Positions 9,044-17,662 of a DNA stretch of 64,000 bases are shown one piece after another. How positions within the stretch are numbered: the stretch's first letter is position 1; every line of letters begins with the position of its first letter. This DNA is from Lachnospiraceae bacterium. GTDB taxonomy: Bacteria; Bacillota_A; Clostridia; Lachnospirales; Lachnospiraceae. The position numbers and the translations under genes are program-made. The notes below the pieces were generated by a model. It saw only the letters and a list, made by a program, of their open reading frames with translations, was not told where the DNA came from and ran no database searches. The stretch covers positions 11,175 through 75,174 of the forward strand of contig JAQUUB010000015.1 in assembly GCA_028694115.1 (NCBI GenBank), given 5' to 3'.

Positions 9044-10016
9044 AATGTACTTAAATAATATGTTTGAGGCATTACCAAAGTCACAAGAAGTATTAGATAT
9101 CAAAAACGAATTACTAGGTCATATGACAGATAAATATAATGAACTTAAAAACGAAGGAAAAACAGAGAATGAAGCGGTTGGAATTGTAATATCAGAGTTT
9201 GGTAATATTGATGAATTGATTAGTGAAATGGGGATTCAACCCAATGTGGAACAAATGGAGAAAACAGACATTCCTATTGTAGATTATAAAGAGGCGAAAC
9301 AATATCTAGACGTAAAAAAGAGGACTGGAAGAGGGGTTGGACTTGGAGTTGTTTGTATATTAGTAGGAGTAGCATTTCTTGTTTTTCTACTTGCTTTAAG
9401 TGGTCTGGGCTATATTCCTCTGAATGAGGATGTTGCAACCGTTTTGGGTGTAATTATTTTGTTGCTCTTCATTGTTGCAGCAGTTGGATTATTTATTATG
9501 TCTGGTGCCAGGGAAGAGAAATTCAAATATATAGAAGATACAATTATACTGGAAAAATCAGCGGACACAATTTTGAAGTCAGAATATGAGGCATTTCTGC
9601 CAACATTCTATCTTACCGTTGTAATCGGAGTATGTTTGTGTATTACTTCGGTGATTCCGGTACTGCTAACTAGCATCACGAATATTGAATCAATGGTAAC
9701 TATGAGTGTTTGTATTCTTCTTTGCTTTGTTGCTAGTGCTGTATTTCTTTTTATATATTTTGGAAGTCAGAAAGAGGCATATTGCAAACTTTTGCAGATT
9801 GATGATTATTCCAAGGAAAGAAAAAGTGCCAAAAATGACAAGGTAATCGGAGCTATTGCTTCTATTGTGTGGCCAATTACAGTTGTTGTATTTCTAATTT
9901 GGGGATTCTTATTCGGAGGATGGGGTATTTCATGGATTGTTTTTCCGATAGTTGGGATTCTTTTTGGAGGATTTAGTGCAGTTTATAGTGCGATTAAAGG
10001 AATTGTAAACGAATAA
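9030..10016 (+). CDS. HAAS/permease-prefix domain membrane protein, partner of PadR
   Basis: The 328-residue protein starts with a roughly 75-residue helical domain (LPKSQEVLDIKNELLGHMTDKYNEL, then an EFGNIDELISEMG end) that matches the HAAS (DUF1700/permease prefix) domain. About six membrane helices follow in three pairs. In Firmicutes such proteins are nearly always encoded with a PadR regulator, as here with overlapping genes; they are thought to report envelope state to the regulator, but the mechanism is not established. AAGGAG at 9014-9019 serves either the ATG at 9024 or 9030; I prefer 9030 for spacing. Confidence 0.8.
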   Translation: METIKMYLNNMFEALPKSQEVLDIKNELLGHMTDKYNELKNEGKTENEAVGIVISEFGNIDELISEMGIQPNVEQMEKTDIPIVDYKEAKQYLDVKKRTGRGVGLGVVCILVGVAFLVFLLALSGLGYIPLNEDVATVLGVIILLLFIVAAVGLFIMSGAREEKFKYIEDTIILEKSADTILKSEYEAFLPTFYLTVVIGVCLCITSVIPVLLTSITNIESMVTMSVCILLCFVASAVFLFIYFGSQKEAYCKLLQIDDYSKERKSAKNDKVIGAIASIVWPITVVVFLIWGFLFGGWGISWIVFPIVGILFGGFSAVYSAIKGIVNE

Positions 10017-10082
10017 ATAAGGCTATTGCATGCTAACTGTTGACAGATAGGACAGTTATACATATAATAAACAAGGGCATAT

Positions 10083-10118
10083 GGCATTGCGACTTAATAG
10101 GTTGCAATGCCTCTTTTC
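10083..10118 (+). terminator. Rho-independent terminator after the PadR/HAAS operon
   Basis: GGCATTGC (10083-10090) pairs with GCAATGCC (10104-10111) with a 13-base loop and is followed by TCTTTTC. It separates this operon from the MATE gene. Confidence 0.7.
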
Positions 10119-10180
10119 ATGACCACACAATTGATTCTAGTCAATGATTAGAAAATATACAAGCAGAAATGGAGAATTTT

Positions 10181-11521
10181 ATGGAAAACAAAATGGGTGT
10201 TATGCCTGTAAATAAACTATTAATAAGCATGTCGTTACCGATGATGATTTCAATGCTTGTTCAGGCACTTTATAATGTTGTTGACAGTATATTTGTAGCT
10301 AAAATTAGTGAAGATGCGTTAACAGCAGTTTCACTAGCATTCCCAATGCAGAACCTGATGATTGCAATTGGAGCGGGCACAGGCGTTGGTATCAATGCAA
10401 TGTTATCAAAATGTCTGGGGGAAAAGAATTTTAAAGGTGCAGATGATTCTGCAAATAATGGGATATTTCTTGCGGTTTTGAGCTGGCTACTATTTGTGGT
10501 AATTGGCATTTGGGGTGTTGTTCCTTTTTTTCAGATACAGACAGACAATGTAACCATTCGAGAATTTGGAGTTACTTATTCAATGATTATTGCAGTGGGG
10601 TCTATTGGGGCTTTTTTTCAAATGACGTTTGAAAGACTATTACAGTCAACCGGCAAAACTTTCTATACTATGATTACACAGGGAACAGGTGCAATAGTAA
10701 ATATTATATTAGATCCCATTTTAATTTTCGGATTACTCGGAATGCCTAAAATGGGTGTAGCAGGTGCTGCAGTTGCAACCGTTATTGGGCAGTGTGTAGC
10801 AGCATTATTGGCAATTTTCTATAATATCAAAAAAAATCATGAGATATCATTAAAAATAAAAGGATTTAGACCCCATGTGAAAACGATAGCCAAGATTTAT
10901 TCCGTGGGGATACCATCAATTATTATGATGTCTATAGGGTCAGTTATGACATATATGATAAATCAAATTTTATTGGCATTTTCTTCAACGGCAACGGCGG
11001 TTTTCGGAGTTTATTTCAAATTGCAAAGTTTTATCTTTATGCCTGTGTTTGGATTGAATAATGGGCTAATCCCTATTTTAGCATATAATTATGGTGCTAG
11101 AAAAAAAGAAAGAATCTTAGAGGCGTTAAAGTTCGCAATTTTATATGCAGTTTGCATTATGGGAATCGGTACCGTGATTTTCCAGATAGCACCTGAATTT
11201 CTACTTTCGTTGTTTAATGCTTCTGAGGATATGTTGACAATTGGAGTTATGGCGTTAAGAAGAATCAGCTTATGTTTTATGTTTGCAGGATTCTGTATTA
11301 TCCTTGGCTCAACGTTTCAGGCTTTTGGAGAAGGAATATTTAGTATGTTTGTTTCCATAGGGAGACAATTAGTTGTATTAATACCAGTTGCATATCTACT
11401 TGCACGTACAGGTAATGTAGGTAATGTATGGTGGGCTTTTCCGATTGCAGAAATTGCATCCGTGATTTTATCAATTATCTTTTTTAGGCATACCTACCAT
11501 AAATGTATCAAAACCTTATAA
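10181..11521 (+). CDS. MATE family efflux transporter
   Basis: The 446-residue protein has the twelve-helix topology and usual length of the MATE family. Recognisable segments are MSLPMMISMLVQALYNVVDSI in helix 1, GAGTGVGINAMLSKCLGEKN after helix 2 and AGAAVATVIGQ in helix 6, with the matching GLNNGLIPILAYNYGARKKER in the second half. MATE proteins use Na+ or H+ gradients to export cationic drugs or metabolites. GGAG at 10171-10174 sits 6 bases before the ATG at 10181, so the upstream in-frame ATG at 10169 is less likely. It stands alone after a terminator. Confidence 0.92.
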   Translation: MENKMGVMPVNKLLISMSLPMMISMLVQALYNVVDSIFVAKISEDALTAVSLAFPMQNLMIAIGAGTGVGINAMLSKCLGEKNFKGADDSANNGIFLAVLSWLLFVVIGIWGVVPFFQIQTDNVTIREFGVTYSMIIAVGSIGAFFQMTFERLLQSTGKTFYTMITQGTGAIVNIILDPILIFGLLGMPKMGVAGAAVATVIGQCVAALLAIFYNIKKNHEISLKIKGFRPHVKTIAKIYSVGIPSIIMMSIGSVMTYMINQILLAFSSTATAVFGVYFKLQSFIFMPVFGLNNGLIPILAYNYGARKKERILEALKFAILYAVCIMGIGTVIFQIAPEFLLSLFNASEDMLTIGVMALRRISLCFMFAGFCIILGSTFQAFGEGIFSMFVSIGRQLVVLIPVAYLLARTGNVGNVWWAFPIAEIASVILSIIFFRHTYHKCIKTL

Positions 11522-11612
11522 AAACTTTGTAATAAGATAGGGAAAGTGGTAATATATTGGTATACAGGCGGTGCTTTACAACAGACACCGTTTCAACAAG
11601 GAGGCTTGTTAT

Positions 11613-13226
11613 ATGAAACTTACATTTATCGGAGCAGATCATGAAGTTACAGGAAGTTGTCACTATTTATATGCTTGCGGAAAACACATTTTGGTTGATT
11701 ATGGCATGGAGCAAGGACAAAATGTCTTTGAAAATGTAGATTTGCCAGTTGACGAAGCAATGATTGATTATGTCTTACTGACACATGCACACATTGATCA
11801 TTCGGGATTATTACCACTTTTGTATGCAAGGGGTTTTCGAGGACAGATTTATACAACAAATGCCACTGCTGACTTATGTAGCATTATGTTACGTGATAGT
11901 GCGCATATACAGATGTTTGAGGCAGAATGGCATAATCGGAAGGCTAAGAGAAATGCCAATATGGAGGAATATGTTCCTCTTTATAATATGCAGGATGCGG
12001 ATGGAGCGATTAAACGACTGGTTCCCTGCAACTATGATAGCATTGTACATTTATGCGATGGCATTGATGTGCGGTTTTCAGATGTTGGACATTTACTCGG
12101 GTCGGCAGCGATTGAAGTATGGGTAACTGAATCGGATGGAAAACAACCTGTAAAAAAGAAAATCGTATTCTCAGGAGATATTGGAAATATTGATCAACCT
12201 TTAATTAGAGATCCTGGAAGAATTGAAGAAGCGGATTATGTAGTAATGGAATCAACTTATGGAGATCGACTTCATACAACAGAGCGTCCAGACTATGTAA
12301 CAGAACTTACGAAAATACTGAAAGATACATTTGATAAGGGCGGTAATGTTGTAATTCCTTCATTTGCAGTAGGCCGTACACAGGAAATGCTTTACTTTCT
12401 TAGAAAAATAAAAGCAGGAAAACTTGTAAAAGGACATGAAAATTTTCAGGTCTACGTGGATAGTCCACTTGCAGTGGAAGCTACGGGGATTTTTAATAAA
12501 AATGTAAATAACTGTTATGATCAAGAAGCTATGGAGCTTGTTAATAAAGGAATCAATCCTATTACGTTCCCAGGTTTAAATCTTTCTATTACAAGTGATG
12601 AATCCAAAGCAATTAATTTTGATCAAGAGCCGAAGGTTATTATTTCAGCTTCTGGTATGTGTGAGGCAGGACGTATCCGACACCATTTAAAACACAATCT
12701 TTGGAGAGAAGAATGTTCTATTTTGTTTGTTGGATATCAGGCAATTGGAACCTTGGGAAGAAGCCTGATCGAGGGTGCCGAGGAGGTAAAACTTTTTGGT
12801 GAGACAATCAAAGTAAGCGCATCCATTTTACAGTTAGCAGGTATGAGTGGTCATGCAGACAAAAATGGACTGTTACATTGGATTGGTGGTTTTAAGCAGA
12901 AGCCAGAAAAAGTTTTTGTAGTGCATGGAGAAGATACTGTTTGCGATTCTTTTGCAGAACATCTTTGTACAGAGTTAGGACTTGATGCGGTTGCGCCATA
13001 CAGTGGATGTGAATACGATTTACTAACAAATCAGCTAATAAATGATGTAGTTCCAGCTAGAATTGCACCTAAGAAAGTTAGAAAAGCATCAGATGTTTTT
13101 GAGAGATTACTCGCAGCTGGTCAAAGATTACTTGCGGTTATTAGAAAGAACGAAGGTGGGGCAAATAAAGATTTAGGAAAATTTGCTGACCAGATTAATT
13201 CCCTATGTGATAAATGGGAACGATAA
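11613..13226 (+). CDS. Metallo-beta-lactamase/beta-CASP family RNA-processing-type hydrolase
   Basis: The 537-residue protein has a metallo-beta-lactamase fold with THAHIDHSG (His58, His60, Asp62, His63), FSDVGHLLGSAAIEV, FSGDIGNIDQPL and ESTYGDR, then a beta-CASP insertion (IPSFAVGRTQEML, YVDSPLA) and the RMK-type end SGMCEAGRIRHHLKHNL with SGHADKNGL. These are the metal and phosphodiester-binding motifs of CPSF73/Ysh1-like RNA endonucleases in prokaryotes. A C-terminal extension of about 70 residues (APKKVRKASDVFERLL) is not part of the core. AAGGAGG at 11598 fixes the start. The substrate RNA is unknown. Confidence 0.88.
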   Translation: MKLTFIGADHEVTGSCHYLYACGKHILVDYGMEQGQNVFENVDLPVDEAMIDYVLLTHAHIDHSGLLPLLYARGFRGQIYTTNATADLCSIMLRDSAHIQMFEAEWHNRKAKRNANMEEYVPLYNMQDADGAIKRLVPCNYDSIVHLCDGIDVRFSDVGHLLGSAAIEVWVTESDGKQPVKKKIVFSGDIGNIDQPLIRDPGRIEEADYVVMESTYGDRLHTTERPDYVTELTKILKDTFDKGGNVVIPSFAVGRTQEMLYFLRKIKAGKLVKGHENFQVYVDSPLAVEATGIFNKNVNNCYDQEAMELVNKGINPITFPGLNLSITSDESKAINFDQEPKVIISASGMCEAGRIRHHLKHNLWREECSILFVGYQAIGTLGRSLIEGAEEVKLFGETIKVSASILQLAGMSGHADKNGLLHWIGGFKQKPEKVFVVHGEDTVCDSFAEHLCTELGLDAVAPYSGCEYDLLTNQLINDVVPARIAPKKVRKASDVFERLLAAGQRLLAVIRKNEGGANKDLGKFADQINSLCDKWER

Positions 13227-13247
13227 GTAGAAAGGGAACAACGATAA

Positions 13248-13736
13248 ATGAATTTAATTGTTGCAGTAGATAACAAATGGGCAATCGGCTATAAGAATAA
13301 CCTGCTAGTACGAATTCCAAATGATCAAAAATATTTTAGGGAAGAGACAACAGGAAAGGTTGTAGTTCTTGGTAGAAAGACGATGGATACTTTTCCGGGT
13401 GGGCAGCCACTTAAGAATAGAGAGAACATTATCATGTCAACCAATATGCAGTATTCAATCAAAGGAGCAGAGGTAGTCCATTCACTTCCAGAACTTTTAG
13501 AAAAATTACAACACTATTCATCTGACAATATTTATATTATTGGTGGAGAGAGTATTTATAAACAGCTTCTTCCCTATTGCGATACAGCACTAGTTACTAA
13601 AATTGATCATGTATATGATGCAGATTCTTATTTTCCTGATTTAGATCAGGATACTGAGTGGGAGCTAGTGGCAGACAGTGAGGAACAAACATACTTTGAT
13701 TTGGAATATCGTTTTCTGAAATATAAACGAAAATAG
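13248..13736 (+). CDS. folA: Dihydrofolate reductase
   Basis: The 162-residue protein has the DHFR pattern: NLIVAVDNKWAIGYKNNLLVRIPNDQKYFREET at the start with the substrate-binding acidic residue, VVVLGRKTMDTFPGGQPLKNRENIIMS for NADPH binding, and IYIIGGESIYKQLLPYCD. It reduces dihydrofolate to tetrahydrofolate for one-carbon metabolism. It follows the beta-CASP gene by 21 bases, probably co-transcribed, and ends at a long bidirectional terminator. Length is normal. Confidence 0.93.
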   Translation: MNLIVAVDNKWAIGYKNNLLVRIPNDQKYFREETTGKVVVLGRKTMDTFPGGQPLKNRENIIMSTNMQYSIKGAEVVHSLPELLEKLQHYSSDNIYIIGGESIYKQLLPYCDTALVTKIDHVYDADSYFPDLDQDTEWELVADSEEQTYFDLEYRFLKYKRK

Positions 13737-13750
13737 AATCATAGAATAGA

Positions 13751-13813
13751 AAGAGAGCGGTCGCAAGGAGTACTAAAGTATTTAGTATACTACCTTATTG
13801 CGACCGCTCTCTT
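13751..13813. terminator. Bidirectional terminator overlapping the 3' end of the diguanylate cyclase gene
   Basis: AAGAGAGCGGTCGCAA (13751-13766) is a perfect 16-base complement of TTGCGACCGCTCTCTT (13798-13813), with A-runs on the left and T-runs on the right for both strands. The right arm is coding: on the minus strand it encodes the conserved ESGRN tail of the GGDEF domain. It separates convergent folA and the cyclase gene. Confidence 0.85.
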
Positions 13814-14876
13814 TTCCTAGATAGAGCTTTTCATCTGCTTTTTTAATTGTTTGTTCAATGTTTGTATAAGGATTAAATTCTTCTAAACCAAAGGTCATGG
13901 TAAGTGTTATATCGGTATCTTGAAAGTTGAAATGAGTATGCCGGATAATACCACATAAGTCATTTAAGTGAATAGATACCTGGTCGGTGTTCTCCCGATT
14001 AAAGGCAAATAAGAATTCTTCTCCACCCCACCTACACAATTCTCCTTTTCCCTCCATAAATTCACTTAAAATATCGGAGAGTGACTTTAATATGTAATCA
14101 CCGCAGTCATGACCATATTTATCATTGATTTTTTTGAAGAAATCAATATCACCTATGGCGATGGAAAGCATATGATTCTGATTTTTATACTCCCTTTGTA
14201 AATCGATAAATGCATCTGCCATTCCTCTTCGATTCATAAGCCCTGTAAGTGGATCCAGAGAAGCCATTTTTTCCAATTTTTTATTGTATTGATAGAGCTT
14301 ATGTTCCGCTTGGGTGAATTTCTTACAATAAAAATAAGAGGTAAGCGTAAGAGTAAATAAAAAAAGAAGAATATTGATAAAACTGATAGCGAAGCAATAA
14401 ACGTTAGTTTGTTTCGTATGTAAAAGTTGGTTATATGAAATAGTATAAAATATAAGTGTTAGTAATACAAAAATAATAACTGCAATTACTTTGTTTCTTA
14501 TTTCCCATTTGATATTGAAAAAGATGAGGGGAACTGAAATAAAAGAAATGTACATAAAGTTACTATGAATTCCAATCACCATACTAAGAGCAAATGAAGA
14601 TAAAATTATGATACTTAAAAAAATAATGAGTGGAATAGTGGGACGATAATGATAAGTGAAATAAAAGGTTAGGATCATTCCAAAACAAGAGAGAAATGAT
14701 ACAATCGTATAAATATAGTAATGGCTAATAGAAAAACGTACAAAAATAAGAGCAAAATACAGCACAAAAGCAATAGAAAGAATACGAATCATAACAGCAA
14801 TATCTTTTGATTCGTTTTCATGTGTTGAATCCTGTAAAATTAATGTATTTATTTTGCGCAATAACTTACGAAACAT
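13782..14876 (-). CDS. Membrane-bound diguanylate cyclase (GGDEF domain)
   Basis: The 364-residue protein has about six hydrophobic helices in the first 190 residues, a short linker with heptad character (AEHKLYQYNKKLEKM), then a GGDEF domain: DPLTGLMNRRG, IGDIDFFKKINDKYGHDCGDYIL and RWGGEEF near residue 284. The GGEEF signature is intact, so it should convert two GTP to c-di-GMP. No RxxD inhibitory site is evident before the signature. The membrane part resembles no sensor family I can name, so the input signal is unknown. A GGAG site precedes the start. The gene is monocistronic. Confidence 0.9.
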   Translation of the reverse strand: MFRKLLRKINTLILQDSTHENESKDIAVMIRILSIAFVLYFALIFVRFSISHYYIYTIVSFLSCFGMILTFYFTYHYRPTIPLIIFLSIIILSSFALSMVIGIHSNFMYISFISVPLIFFNIKWEIRNKVIAVIIFVLLTLIFYTISYNQLLHTKQTNVYCFAISFINILLFLFTLTLTSYFYCKKFTQAEHKLYQYNKKLEKMASLDPLTGLMNRRGMADAFIDLQREYKNQNHMLSIAIGDIDFFKKINDKYGHDCGDYILKSLSDILSEFMEGKGELCRWGGEEFLFAFNRENTDQVSIHLNDLCGIIRHTHFNFQDTDITLTMTFGLEEFNPYTNIEQTIKKADEKLYLGKESGRNKVVY

Positions 14877-15013
14877 CTGCTTCTCCTTGTGGTGATAGCC
14901 CTCTATACATATATTGGATATTATAACACATAGAAAATTTTAAATCCATAGAAATATATAACCCCAAAACAGAAAAATGGCAGAATGCATTGCTTATAAC
15001 TTTATCCTATTAC

Positions 15014-15041
15014 TTGACATGATTATGCAAAGGTTTATAAT
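15014..15041 (+). promoter_or_regulatory. Sigma-A promoter of ilvE
   Basis: TTGACA (15014-15019), 16-base spacer, TATAAT (15036-15041). The start codon is about 45 bases downstream, so there is no room for a T-box or attenuator. Confidence 0.8.
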
Positions 15042-15085
15042 AATGGTAATGCAAATTTTCGGAAATTTTAAGGAGGAAGTAAGAA

Positions 15086-16156
15086 ATGTTAGATATTAGA
15101 GTAGAAAAAAATCAGAATCCTAAACCAATTCCTGGACCTGAAAATCCTTTAACATTTGGTACTATATTTACAGATCATATGTTTGTAATGGATTATGAAG
15201 AAGGAAAAGGCTGGATAGACCCACGTATTGTTCCTTATGGACCATTTTCATTAGAACCATCTTGCATGGTATTTCACTATGGACAAGAAATGTTTGAAGG
15301 CTTGAAAGCTTATAAAGCAAACGATGGCAGAACTCTTCTATTTCGCCCAGATAAGAATCTGGAACGAGCTAATAACTCTAATAGAAGATTATGTATTCCA
15401 GAATTGGACAAGGATGACTTTTTGCAGGCCTTAAATGAATTAGTTAAAGTGGATGAAGCGTGGATTCCTACAAAACCTGGTACATCTCTATATATCAGAC
15501 CTTTTGTAATTGCAACAGACCCATTTCTAGGTGTCAGACCTTCTTATAAATATATATTCTGTATTATCTTATCACCAGTTGGTGCTTACTATCCAGAGGG
15601 ACTTAATCCAGTTAAGATTTGGATTGAAGATGATTATGTAAGAGCTGTAAAAGGTGGTATTGGTGAAGCAAAGACAGGCGGAAATTACGTTGCTTCTATG
15701 GCTGCACAGGTGAAAGCACATGATGAAGGTTATTCCCAAGTTCTTTGGCTTGATGGAGTAGAAAGAAAATATATTGAAGAAGTTGGAGCAATGAATATTT
15801 TCTTTAAAATAGATGGAAAAGTAGTAACCCCTATGTTGAATGGCAGTATTCTTCCGGGTATTACAAGAAATTCCTGCATTGAATTATGTAAATCATGGGA
15901 TATTCCTGTTGAAGAGAGAAAAGTATCAGTAGACGAGCTCGTTGAAGCAGCTGAGAAAGGGACTCTTGAAGAAGTGTGGGGATCTGGGACAGCAGCAGTT
16001 ATTTCTCCGGTTGGTCATTTGCGTTTTGGAGATAAAGTATTTCAAATAGCAGATGGTGGAATTGGAAAATTGAGCCAGAAATTATATGATACCGTTACTG
16101 GAATTCAACTAGGAGAAATAGAAGGTCCAAGCGGTTGGTCAGTGGAAGTAAAGTAA
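15086..16156 (+). CDS. ilvE: Branched-chain amino acid aminotransferase
   Basis: The 356-residue protein is a fold-IV PLP enzyme of the larger, eukaryote-like BCAT group. Motifs are MVFHYGQEMFEGLKAYK, the PLP-binding lysine in GIGEAKTGGNYVAS (near residue 195), QVLWLDG and EEVGAMNIFF, and the phosphate-binding GSGTAAVISPVG. It transfers amino groups between glutamate and the keto acids of Leu, Ile and Val. AAGGAGG lies just upstream. The gene is expressed alone from a consensus promoter. leuA of the same pathway is in this window under T-box control. Confidence 0.94.
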   Translation: MLDIRVEKNQNPKPIPGPENPLTFGTIFTDHMFVMDYEEGKGWIDPRIVPYGPFSLEPSCMVFHYGQEMFEGLKAYKANDGRTLLFRPDKNLERANNSNRRLCIPELDKDDFLQALNELVKVDEAWIPTKPGTSLYIRPFVIATDPFLGVRPSYKYIFCIILSPVGAYYPEGLNPVKIWIEDDYVRAVKGGIGEAKTGGNYVASMAAQVKAHDEGYSQVLWLDGVERKYIEEVGAMNIFFKIDGKVVTPMLNGSILPGITRNSCIELCKSWDIPVEERKVSVDELVEAAEKGTLEEVWGSGTAAVISPVGHLRFGDKVFQIADGGIGKLSQKLYDTVTGIQLGEIEGPSGWSVEVK

Positions 16157-16195
16157 ATGGAATAGTAAGGCATGAATAAGTAATTTAAATGTATA

Positions 16196-16230
16196 AAGAA
16201 GACTCCACTGTAACAGTGGAGTATTCTTTA
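16196..16230. terminator. Bidirectional terminator between ilvE and the SpoIID-like gene
   Basis: ACTCCACTG (16202-16210) pairs with CAGTGGAGT (16214-16222) around a TAA loop, flanked by AAAGAAG on the left and ATTCTTT on the right, which extends the stem and gives T-rich tails in both directions. Confidence 0.8.
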
Positions 16231-17478
16231 TTAAAAGGGTTCTGCCATTCTTGTGATACCTACAAATATGTTTGAAATCCTATACCAGGTGGGATAGTCA
16301 ACAATACCAGTCTGAGGCATATTAAAAATGGATTGGAAGGTTTTTACTGATTTTTCGGTCAAAGGTCCATATTTTCCATCAACGGCAAGTTTTGGAATCA
16401 AAGTATATACTTGTGCAATACGATTTAACTGTTCTTGAATGGTAGCAACCTTTGAACCTGAGGAACCAACTTTTAAATTATATCCTGGCCAGGAAGCAGG
16501 AACACCAGATATTTCATCTGCAGTATTGATATATAAAGAAGAACCATAATAATATCTTAAAATTTCTATAGGAATATAGCCTTCTTCTGCTAAATACTTA
16601 GTACCCCATTGGCTCATGCCGTTTTCACAGGTGACTCGCTTTCCATCACAGTACCAAGTGAATATGGGCTGAGTTACGCTGGGTTTTGAGAGAAAACTAT
16701 TAAATAATTCATCTACCAGTACATCAATACTTCTATAGGTGTTTCGCTCAGGTATCCATTTTTGATCATAAGCGGTAGAACTAGTAATTGTAAAATTATA
16801 ACCTTTGTTTCGATACCATTCCGTATAAACGCGATTAAGTGTAAATGACATAATAGCAAGGATGTTTGCACGAATTGCATCTTTGGGCCATGTGGCATAA
16901 ATTTCGGAAGAAACAACATTTTTAATATAGTCAGCGTATCGAACGTAATAGTTCTTAGCAGAGGTGTCGGATGGAACCCCATTATGAACAACGACATATT
17001 CAGGTATTACAACACGGCTAAGTACGATTTCGCCAGTTTCACTTACTGGTTTGATTAATGATTCTGCAATCTTAGGAGGGTATTCATAATATAAGGTATG
17101 AGGGGCAATTGGAAAAACTTCTGGACCTTTTCCAGCCGCGGCGGGAACCATAGAAATCGATTGAATAGCTTCTTGCCCAGATAACAGTTCAGAACCATCG
17201 ATGGTAATGGGTTCATATCCTTCTGCCTCTACATGAACGGTATAGTTTGAATACGGCTGCTCAGGAGGTTCGGGTTCCAAACTGTATTCAATTGGTGGCG
17301 TTTTAAGATCTACAGCTTCTGTTTTACCAATATCATTTGTTACTAACTCTTCAATTGGTTTTACAGGATCGTTTGTGTATGAAATTGTTACTTTAGCATT
17401 GTTTATGGGGATAAGTCTCTGAGAAGAGGTTACGGAGACGACAAGTCTGCCGGTGTCAGTTCCTGGTTTAATATCCAT
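16231..17478 (-). CDS. SpoIID-like protein with peptidoglycan-binding domain
   Basis: The 415-residue protein has three parts. An N-terminal carboxypeptidase-regulatory-like beta domain (about residues 8-110, GRLVVSVTSSQRLIPINNAKV and a YTVHVEAEGYEPI ending) is followed by a SpoIID-type domain (about 170-320: YIKNVVSSEIYATWPKDAIRANILA with the key Glu, and GMSQWGTKYLAEEGY). A C-terminal PG_binding_1 domain ends the protein (VGSSGSKVATIQEQLNRI, DGKYGPLTEKSVKTFQ). SpoIID proteins are lytic transglycosylases acting on spore peptidoglycan. No signal peptide is visible. I chose the internal ATG at 17478, 6 bases after GGAGG, over 17490. Sporulation use is inferred. Confidence 0.8.
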   Translation of the reverse strand: MDIKPGTDTGRLVVSVTSSQRLIPINNAKVTISYTNDPVKPIEELVTNDIGKTEAVDLKTPPIEYSLEPEPPEQPYSNYTVHVEAEGYEPITIDGSELLSGQEAIQSISMVPAAAGKGPEVFPIAPHTLYYEYPPKIAESLIKPVSETGEIVLSRVVIPEYVVVHNGVPSDTSAKNYYVRYADYIKNVVSSEIYATWPKDAIRANILAIMSFTLNRVYTEWYRNKGYNFTITSSTAYDQKWIPERNTYRSIDVLVDELFNSFLSKPSVTQPIFTWYCDGKRVTCENGMSQWGTKYLAEEGYIPIEILRYYYGSSLYINTADEISGVPASWPGYNLKVGSSGSKVATIQEQLNRIAQVYTLIPKLAVDGKYGPLTEKSVKTFQSIFNMPQTGIVDYPTWYRISNIFVGITRMAEPF

Positions 17479-17593
17479 AAGTTCCTCCATTCTTCCATAA
17501 AATTATTACGGAATAAAATATACTCAAAAAAAGGATTCGTTGATTTATCATATGCAGAGATTTTGAAATTGACATGCGACTGTTATAAAAATA

Positions 17594-17622
17594 TTGACAA
17601 ATTAAATTTAAAAAAATATACT
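17594..17622 (+). promoter_or_regulatory. Promoter of the LacI-family regulator gene
   Basis: TTGACA (17594-17599), 17-base spacer made only of A and T, TATACT (17617-17622). The flanking AT-rich sequence has TTAAATT repeats on both sides. Confidence 0.75.
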
Positions 17623-17662
17623 TTAAATTAGTTTATTTTACTTAATTTTTACAGAAAGAGGT

